NCBI RefSeq assembly: GCF_000471025.2
Contig: NZ_CP015840.1
Location: forward strand, 682,001 to 746,000
DNA: 64,000 bases
Source of the DNA: Chlamydia gallinacea 08-1274/3
GTDB taxonomy: Bacteria; Chlamydiota; Chlamydiia; Chlamydiales; Chlamydiaceae
Reading direction: 5' to 3'
Made by a program: the position numbers and the translations under genes. How positions within the stretch are numbered: position 1 is the stretch's first letter; each line of letters opens with the position of its first letter. A model generated the notes under the pieces. That model saw only the letters and a list, made by a program, of their open reading frames with translations, did not search any database and had not been told where the DNA came from. Below, piece by piece: positions 57,918 through 64,000 of the stretch.

Positions 57918-58871
57918 TTAAAACGAAATTATAGCAGACCCTCCAAAAAATACTGAAGTCTTAAAAGGATAACTAGTACTTTGGGTGTTATGGCTGTCTG
58001 CTAGAGAAATATCGTTACCGAGGGACCAGCCATAAAATGCTTTGATAAAGCTTCCAGGCCAAGGAGAGAGTTTGATATTTCCTTCGATTTCTCGTCCTTG
58101 GTACTCAAAAATACCTTCGGAAGAAGCTAAATGGTTTTTGGGAAGTTTTTTTCGAAATCGCGTTAAACGATAAGCAGCTCCAAAATCACATACCGAAGTG
58201 CATTTGTATTCTAATGAGAAGTTCAGAGGATAAATGCAATGAATAGTGACTTGATCATTCGGTTTATAGGAGGCTCCAATTAGAGGCCAGGCTTTTTCTT
58301 GATGTAATCCTGTTTCATTGATCATTCCGAATACTACGGAAAGCTGTCGTGTCGCTTGATATTTTCCCGACAGTACTGCCTGATGCAGGCTGTAGCCAAT
58401 CTCAAGGTTTTCGGGATCTACAAGAGAAGAAAACATTACGGACCACTGCCAATTTGTTAAGGATACTGTATAAGCTCCTAAGGAAAGCATAAGATAATTA
58501 TAGAAGGACTTATCTTGAAACGTTGCATAGCCCAATAATGATTGAGGATCCCCTACTTTAGGTTGTGTGTGGTCCCAGAGAACATTAACGCCTACATACC
58601 CTGTGGATAGAAGTAATCCAAATTGTGGGTTCAGGGGTAGGGTAAAAAGAAGAGAAGCATCAGATTGGCGTAAACCTAAAGATTGATGGGATAGTTTTTT
58701 AAATTCAGCATTTTCAACTTGCAAATATTGCATTTGCAAAGAAAAAAGACGAGGTTGAGAGGATGCTTCACGCGCTTCTTTATCGATCCCTAAAGCATCA
58801 TGGATCATGTAGATCGGGGTGGAAATGAGCTGACCAGAAAGAGTCAGTAAATGGAAAAACAATTTCAACAT
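57918..58871 (-). CDS. Putative outer-membrane beta-barrel protein (CT007-position)
   Basis: The frame is open to a TTG at 58940, but ATG 58871 (MLKLFFHLLTLSGQLISTPIY), after GGGAAT, gives a plausible start with a hydrophobic N-terminus, and the product is 317 residues. The rest alternates short amphipathic strands, e.g. YLMLSLGAYTVSLTNWQWSVMFSS and VTIHCIYPLNFSLEYKC, and ends in Phe (VFFGGSAIISF), as in bacterial outer-membrane barrels. No porin family can be assigned with confidence. It sits between the Inc pair and rnhC as in C. trachomatis. Confidence 0.75.
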   Translation of the reverse strand: MLKLFFHLLTLSGQLISTPIYMIHDALGIDKEAREASSQPRLFSLQMQYLQVENAEFKKLSHQSLGLRQSDASLLFTLPLNPQFGLLLSTGYVGVNVLWDHTQPKVGDPQSLLGYATFQDKSFYNYLMLSLGAYTVSLTNWQWSVMFSSLVDPENLEIGYSLHQAVLSGKYQATRQLSVVFGMINETGLHQEKAWPLIGASYKPNDQVTIHCIYPLNFSLEYKCTSVCDFGAAYRLTRFRKKLPKNHLASSEGIFEYQGREIEGNIKLSPWPGSFIKAFYGWSLGNDISLADSHNTQSTSYPFKTSVFFGGSAIISF

Positions 58872-59064
58872 ATTCCCGTCACTATATTCATTAACTCTCA
58901 CTAGAAGAATTTCTTCGAAACTCTGTTTCAGAGGACACAAAAGTTTTCATAGCTAGAAGCGCTGAGTATTTTGCCTAACAATAGACTAAACCATTTATAG
59001 GATAGATTACTACTGATTTTCATATTCTGTATCTGATGAGTTAACAATACATACCTTCTCATAG

Positions 59065-59961
59065 CTATGTGCAAGAGAGAATTTCATGAAATGTTTTAAA
59101 GTGTGTTTTGCATACAAGAGGTAAAATGTCTTTTCCTAAGGAGTGAACAATAGATTTTCCTGCTGCTTTGACTTGAGCCGATGCTCCTTTAGGTAATTTT
59201 ACGGAAAATTGCTTTTCTAGTTGTTCTATGGCAGAGATAAAAGCTTCTCGAGCCAGTATAGAAGCTGCTGCAACAACGATATCTTGTTCGGCATGGGTTG
59301 TTTGTACTACAGGGATGCTTACATGTTTTTTTTTCAAAGCATTGAGCAAGATACTTTCAGATGAAGCAAATTGATCCGAGATAGCAAATACGTTTTCTGC
59401 AGGATGCGGAGATAATTCATCAATAATTGTTGCGTGTGCCCAAGCCAAAAGAAGATTTAAGTTTTGAAACTTTTGATAGAGTTCATTGTATTTTTGTGGA
59501 TAAAGCACCAAGAGTTTATACGTACATAAAGAGCGGATATTTTTAGCTAGTGAGATAATTTGAGTATCCTTAAGTAGTTTAGAATCTCGAATTCCTGTGT
59601 TGTAAAGTTTTTGAAGAATTTCTTTACTGGAAGCGAATACCCCTGCAATACACAGCGGACCAAAAAAGTCTCCCTTTCCGGATTCATCTACTCCTAAACG
59701 AGGACGGAGATCTTTTTGCGTATCAGGGCAAGAAAATGTAAGCAAGATTTCTGGTTCTAAGAAAAATTCAATGAATTCTTGTGATCCTTTTCCTTGAACA
59801 ACAAGCTTTCCTGAAGAATATAATGCGCAGCTTACTGAAGATGAGCGTGCTAAAAAAATTGTATGAGGGGGATAGGAAAACTCAAAGCCTTTTTCTTCTA
59901 GTCGGGATTTAAGTAAGCCATATAGTGAAGGAGATAGTTGGGTAACAAATGGTACTGACAT
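59065..59961 (-). CDS. rnhC: Ribonuclease HIII
   Basis: RNase HIII removes RNA from RNA-DNA hybrids. The product has an N-terminal TBP-like domain of ~85 residues (MSVPFVTQLSPSLYGLLKSR and onward), characteristic of HIII rather than HII. The catalytic core begins at GVDESGKGDFFGPLCIAGVF with Asp92/Glu93 and continues IRDSKLL and HAEQDIVVAAASILARE. A longer GTG start at 59976 is possible; ATG 59961 fits the family. It corresponds to CT008. Confidence 0.94.
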   Translation of the reverse strand: MSVPFVTQLSPSLYGLLKSRLEEKGFEFSYPPHTIFLARSSSVSCALYSSGKLVVQGKGSQEFIEFFLEPEILLTFSCPDTQKDLRPRLGVDESGKGDFFGPLCIAGVFASSKEILQKLYNTGIRDSKLLKDTQIISLAKNIRSLCTYKLLVLYPQKYNELYQKFQNLNLLLAWAHATIIDELSPHPAENVFAISDQFASSESILLNALKKKHVSIPVVQTTHAEQDIVVAAASILAREAFISAIEQLEKQFSVKLPKGASAQVKAAGKSIVHSLGKDILPLVCKTHFKTFHEILSCT

Positions 59962-60201
59962 AATACAGAAATTCACTTTGCGTAAGAATTTGAATAGGAA
60001 ACTTTATATGTTTTTCATGTTTTTACGCATTTCTAATGTGGAGTTCGTCATTTTATGGATTTTAAAATACAAATTAAACGTTAATTTTGTATAGTCTTGC
60101 AATAAGACAGGACTTGAGTTTATAAAGAAGGAAATTTCAATTTTAAGATGGACTTGAGATTGAAAAGATAATCTACGGACCCTTGAGAAGCAACAATTTC
60201 T

Positions 60202-60633
60202 ATGACAGAACATATTCATCAAGAATTAGTTCATTTAGGCGAAATTTTTCGTAATAAACGTGAAGAAAAATCCCTATCATTAAAAGATGTAGAAACCGCA
60301 ACTGCTATTCGTTGCTCGTGTTTAGAAGCAATAGAAAATGGGTGCTTGGGAAAGTTGATTTCTCCAGTGTATGCTCAAGGATTTATAAAGAAGTATGCTG
60401 CGTATTTAGGCTTAGATAGCGAACGTATTCTTCAAGAACATCCTTATGTTATTAAAATTTTTAAAGAATTTTCAGAACATAATATGGAGATGTTGTTGGA
60501 TTTAGAATCTATGGGGGGGAGAAATTCTCCGGAACAGATTATTCGTGGTTGGTCAAATCTTTGGTGGGCAGCGCTTATTGTTGGTAGCATTGTGACCATT
60601 TGGTGGTTGGGTTCTCGGCTTTCTATTTTTTAA
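60202..60633 (+). CDS. rodZ: RodZ, short chlamydial form
   Basis: RodZ links the MreB cytoskeleton to septal peptidoglycan synthesis in chlamydiae. The 143-residue protein has an N-terminal Xre-type HTH (FRNKREEKSLSLKDVETATAIR, SPVYAQGFIKKYAAYLGLD) and a single transmembrane helix near the C-terminus (NLWWAALIVGSIVTIWWLGS). It ends almost immediately after it, with no periplasmic domain as in E. coli RodZ. This truncation is known for the chlamydial family (CT009) and is not a local defect. Confidence 0.9.
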   Translation: MTEHIHQELVHLGEIFRNKREEKSLSLKDVETATAIRCSCLEAIENGCLGKLISPVYAQGFIKKYAAYLGLDSERILQEHPYVIKIFKEFSEHNMEMLLDLESMGGRNSPEQIIRGWSNLWWAALIVGSIVTIWWLGSRLSIF

Positions 60634-60797
60634 ATTTATATATTTTCTCGATTATATTTCCTTAGGGGTGAATTTTTTCAGCAGGGATGATCGCACCTCA
60701 TAGGTTGTTTAATTCTTAGCTTTTCTATTGAATAAATTTAAAAGTATTCTAAAGAAGTATTGTAAATACAAACAGTCTTTCTTTGTATGAAAACTAC

Positions 60798-60822
60798 AAA
60801 AGGCAGATGTTCTCTGCCTTTT
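60798..60822. terminator. Bidirectional terminator between rodZ and the Cys-rich gene
   Basis: AAAAGGCAGA (60798-60807) pairs perfectly with TCTGCCTTTT (60813-60822) around 5 nt. It is followed on the plus strand by TGTTTATTATTTTT. It lies in the gap between convergent genes and can serve both. Confidence 0.85.
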
Positions 60823-60890
60823 GTTTATTATTTTTATAATTTTTTCTAAGCTATTTAAATATAAAGCTTGGAAAAGTTTTAATGTATCCA

Positions 60891-62210
60891 CTAGAAGAAT
60901 AACTGTGCAAGCTGGCTCGTTTTCTCTGCTGTGTTTAAAAGTTGCTGTTGTTCTTTTGGGCCAAACCATATGCCATCAGATTCATCACCTGCTTCTGAGG
61001 TCGGGTCAACGGTTGTTCCCCCAGTAGCTCCACCTGTGGAATTATCAGGATCATCTCCACGGTCACTTTCTAGTCCTCCGTCTACTTCAGAATCATCCCA
61101 GGGATCGGGAAAAGCAGGAGGAGCAATATGCTGATTAGGGTCTCTGTGTAGCAAGGATATGAGGTCAATCAGTTTCCACCACGTGTCTTTAGGAGGATTG
61201 CCCTCTTCGTCTACAGGAATAAGGTTGACTGTGAGTAAACCGCAAAGAAGGAATTGTAGGAAGGTGGGATGGGATACTGTGAGACTGTAGTTCCCTCTAC
61301 CTATTTGGGGTTGGAAACAAGGGCTTCCTTTGAGTAAATAATAGAAAGCATTTTTTATAGTGCGCATGACTGATTCGGCGCGTCCATCCACCTTTTCATT
61401 TCTTCCCGATCTTGCATTACGGCAAAGGACTCCCTTTAGTTGCTGTTCTAATTTAGTCCAATTCACTTGTTTCATTAACTCAGGAGCTTCACCTGGAGAG
61501 TGGTTAGGGGAGATCCAAATGGTAGGCGGATTGTGCGTGGATGGACTATGAAATCCTTGTCTTATAGCAGACACTTCTTCACCATCTGTTTTAGGAAGAG
61601 AAGATTCTATGTCAGCAGTTTGGAAGAGTTCTTTTTGTAGGTATTGATGGAAAAATGCTTGTATCTTAGCTTGAGCTTCTCTGCAACATGTTTGTATATG
61701 CTCTTTATCATTTTCACTTAAACTTTTTCCAGTGATCATCAGCGATGAGACATCGATTCCGGAGGATTGTACACCAATACCAGCTACAATAGGTCCGTGT
61801 GCTGAAGATAAATCTTTAAAAAATGCGCGATCTGGATGATCTTCGGGAGTTGCACCGTCTTCTTCATTAATCACACAAGTGCATAAACATTGGAAACATA
61901 AAGCTAACCAATTGGGACAGTGAGACTCACACCAGGGTTGGCAGCGATCTCTGCAGAATCTGGCTCCTTGCTGTGTATGTGGACTATCAAGAATTTGAGT
62001 AAATAAATTAGCTGCATCTTTTAATGTTTGCAGAACAACATCGTCATTAGTCCCTAGAGAGATTCCTATAGACACTGTGTGAGAGGATCTTGGTTGGGTA
62101 GTTATTGGGTGTTGAGACGCTGCTCCTGTTTCTTGTAGGGGAAATTGTTCAGGGGAGTTGGTTGATGTTGTAGACCAGAAACAGTCACATTTAGGGACAG
62201 GAAAGCACAT
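60891..62210 (-). CDS. Cys-rich hypothetical protein, paralogue of the 62639-63994 gene
   Basis: No known family is recognised for this 439-residue protein. A Cys cluster at about 84-112 (CRDRCQPWCESHC, then CFQCLCTCV) has nine Cys in 29 residues. It is followed by AHGPIVAGIGVQSSGIDVSSL, a helical EEAQAK-type region and a C-terminal Asp/Gly/Thr-rich tail. The N-terminus has more Cys (MCFPVPKCDCF). An AGAGGA lies 6 nt before the ATG. The Cys cluster, the GPI motif and the helical stretch align with the neighbouring gene, so the two arose by duplication. No Sec signal is visible. Confidence 0.75.
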   Translation of the reverse strand: MCFPVPKCDCFWSTTSTNSPEQFPLQETGAASQHPITTQPRSSHTVSIGISLGTNDDVVLQTLKDAANLFTQILDSPHTQQGARFCRDRCQPWCESHCPNWLALCFQCLCTCVINEEDGATPEDHPDRAFFKDLSSAHGPIVAGIGVQSSGIDVSSLMITGKSLSENDKEHIQTCCREAQAKIQAFFHQYLQKELFQTADIESSLPKTDGEEVSAIRQGFHSPSTHNPPTIWISPNHSPGEAPELMKQVNWTKLEQQLKGVLCRNARSGRNEKVDGRAESVMRTIKNAFYYLLKGSPCFQPQIGRGNYSLTVSHPTFLQFLLCGLLTVNLIPVDEEGNPPKDTWWKLIDLISLLHRDPNQHIAPPAFPDPWDDSEVDGGLESDRGDDPDNSTGGATGGTTVDPTSEAGDESDGIWFGPKEQQQLLNTAEKTSQLAQLFF

Positions 62211-62638
62211 AAAATTCCTCTGATGTTAAAATGTTTAGAGACGAAAGGATCGTTGGTATTTTTTCTGGTTCATTGTTGATAAGGCAAGCAATTTTGTCTA
62301 TGAATTTGATTCTAAGATGCTGATTTTTAGTTTTTTATAAAAAAGTGTTTTAGTTTTAGATAAATGTTTATAAGGAAAAATTTTTCGATAAGTTCAAATT
62401 GTTTTTCTGTCCAACGATGTGTAATCGGGCATATTAGTTGTTTCTACTCATTCTATGGGTTGCTAGTCTTCAACCTATTTTTATTGTATTCATATCTTCG
62501 AGTATTGATCGTTTTTCTATAGGATTTTTTAAGTATAGACAATGGGGTCGAGATATCCAGACTAGGATTAGAATTTACTCAACAGAGTAGATGTCTAGTT
62601 GTGGTATTTTCTCGATCCCCACATGTTTTGCTCGCTAT
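62211..62638. other. 428-bp non-coding gap
   Basis: No ORF, tRNA or convincing terminator was seen between the two Cys-rich paralogues. The sequence is AT-rich with several poly-T stretches. It should carry the promoter of the 60891-62210 gene on the minus strand, but no consensus boxes stand out. Confidence 0.6.
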
Positions 62639-63994
62639 TTATTGGGTTTTAGCTTGAGCAATTTTCATCACTGAAAAAAGTTCTGTCAAATTACTTGAGC
62701 TACTGAGTAGCTCTTTCTGTCTTATAATTTCATCATTTTCATCATCAGGGGGACATTCAACACCATCAGGTAGATGGTAGTCATCAGCAGGGGCATTTGA
62801 CGTACTATCTGCAGAACTAATGCTTACCTGGCGGGTTAACTGTCGTTTAGTGGGTGCTTTCGATGTTTGTGATTTTGCTAAATACACTCGTTGTGAACGT
62901 AGGAAAATTTTCATAAATGGATCATCAGCCTGAGAAATATCTACTGGAGATTGCTCAGAAGAGTCCACAGGTACGTAGCCACAACAAAGCAAAATTAACA
63001 TTAATAGTCGTATGAAACTCTTTATTTCGTAAGAAGGGCAGGCTCCACTTTTAATTAAAGGAGAATTTGGGCCGGCGGATATACAGAGAAATTTTTCAAA
63101 TATCCAGGTGACTAGATGAGCTTTTTCAAACCCCAGGATTCCTACCTGTCCGGTAGTTAAAGATTTTACTATTAGCTGGGAAAGAAATTTCTGTGTAACA
63201 GATTGTTTGTATTTCGATGCTGATGCTGATGATTGTATTCCAGAACAGACAATAGAATCCCTGCGTCCAGAGTTGGGATTTGTTGCATTGAAAATCATGT
63301 TATCCGAGTTATCAATCAGCCAGCATGGGGGAGGAGTAGGTGTTTGCTCAGGATTTAGCCATGCCTGTGATCCAATGATTCCTAAAAGGATAGGTAATGT
63401 TTGCTGGACTTCATCATCATCACTGGTGATAGATAGGCTAGCATCATAAAAAAATGACTGAGAAATTTCTCGCATACCTCCAGAGCATTGATTTTTGGCT
63501 TCTTGACAAGCTGCTTCGAGTTCTTGTTTTTGTTCTTCAGTAAAATTTGCACCACTTTGTACCATGCTTAATACATTCCATTCTAACGTGTTAAGTGCTA
63601 ACCCTAATGAAATTGGGCCATAACTTTGATTCATCCCATCAATAAATTGGGGAATATTGCTTGTGCTTGTAGTTTCCACAATGCAACAAGCTTGGAAACA
63701 AGTGCAAAACCACCTGCCGCAACTTCCAAAACGTCTTTCACAGGGATTAGAGCATTGTTCGTAGCAGACAACGCATCCTTTTTGGGTTCTTGGGTGTTCA
63801 ATGATAGAGCTTACTATCCCAGCAATTTGACTCACTTGGCTTGCTAAGTCACTTTCACCGCCAAGTTGTAGTCGGATTTCCGATCGTGCTTGTGGTTGTT
63901 TAGTGACAACACCAGAGGTGGATGGATTTTGAGAAGTATCAATAGATCCTGAGCGTACTCGAGAAAACTGAAAACTAGGAAAACTAAATGCCAT
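62639..63994 (-). CDS. Cys-rich hypothetical protein, paralogue of the 60891-62210 gene
   Basis: The 451-residue protein begins MAFSFPSFQFSRVRSGSIDT without a Sec signal. It carries the same Cys cluster (TQKGCVVCYEQCSNPCERRF, then WFCTCFQACCIV), followed by SYGPISLGLALNTLEWNVLSM and EEQKQELEAACQEAKNQ, all alignable with the neighbour. A hydrophobic segment with LLMLILLCCGYVPVDSS lies near 340 and matches FLLCGLLTVNLIPVDEEG of the paralogue. The C-terminal third is Ser/Asp/Thr-rich. Function is unknown; type III secretion is only a guess. The upstream region is outside the window. Confidence 0.75.
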   Translation of the reverse strand: MAFSFPSFQFSRVRSGSIDTSQNPSTSGVVTKQPQARSEIRLQLGGESDLASQVSQIAGIVSSIIEHPRTQKGCVVCYEQCSNPCERRFGSCGRWFCTCFQACCIVETTSTSNIPQFIDGMNQSYGPISLGLALNTLEWNVLSMVQSGANFTEEQKQELEAACQEAKNQCSGGMREISQSFFYDASLSITSDDDEVQQTLPILLGIIGSQAWLNPEQTPTPPPCWLIDNSDNMIFNATNPNSGRRDSIVCSGIQSSASASKYKQSVTQKFLSQLIVKSLTTGQVGILGFEKAHLVTWIFEKFLCISAGPNSPLIKSGACPSYEIKSFIRLLMLILLCCGYVPVDSSEQSPVDISQADDPFMKIFLRSQRVYLAKSQTSKAPTKRQLTRQVSISSADSTSNAPADDYHLPDGVECPPDDENDEIIRQKELLSSSSNLTELFSVMKIAQAKTQ

Positions 63995-64000
63995 ACATGG

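Overview
The window is chromosomal DNA from a member of the genus Chlamydia. Diagnostic features are a hrcA-grpE-dnaK operon with a CIRCE element, a tandem run of polymorphic membrane protein (Pmp) autotransporters with GGA[IVL] and FxxN repeats, several Inc-like proteins, a chlamydial OTU-domain protein (ChlaOTU type), the short chlamydial RodZ, and a gatCAB operon. Gene order (glgB next to a G-type pmp cluster, ChlaOTU next to artJ and aroG) points to the former Chlamydophila group (C. pneumoniae / psittaci / caviae / felis / pecorum and relatives) rather than C. trachomatis. I cannot name the species from sequence alone. All CT/CPn gene equivalences are from memory of published gene orders and were not checked by search.

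Layout. 1-5159 (minus): dnaK (3' end outside the window), grpE and hrcA, with a sigma70-type promoter and CIRCE, then proS. 5414-10145: a Ser-rich hypothetical protein, a lipoprotein, a DUF167 protein, an orphan PF04392 binding protein and dapL. 10146-10694: a 549-bp gap with an orphan hairpin. 10695-17257: a DUF1207 protein, a LOG-family protein, a MYG1-like protein, a HIT protein, a HEAT-like repeat protein and a small protein. 17365-20004: a micro-ORF, a Na+/solute symporter, a second small protein and DAHP synthase. 20124-31731: the OTU protein, artJ, an Inc-like protein, a metallo-beta-lactamase-fold hydrolase, hflX, mtaB, a conserved hypothetical and glgB. This stretch follows the conserved CT396-CT379 order and then joins a CT865/CT866-like pair.

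31846-52030 is the host-interaction region. It holds a multi-lobed membrane protein, a secreted-effector candidate with an SH3-ligand motif and several YxxΦ tyrosines, and five pmp loci. Two adjacent pmp loci are near-identical duplicates with duplicated promoters and palindromes. One of them is interrupted at a run of 13 C (coding strand) and is out of frame, so it looks like a phase-variable gene captured OFF.

52199-60633 is the CT001-CT009 block: a DUF378 protein, gatC-gatA-gatB, two Inc proteins (the first an IncV/CT005-position protein), a beta-barrel-like protein, RNase HIII and RodZ. The right end (60891-63994) carries two paralogous Cys-rich proteins of unknown function. No rRNA, tRNA, insertion sequence or CRISPR array was seen.
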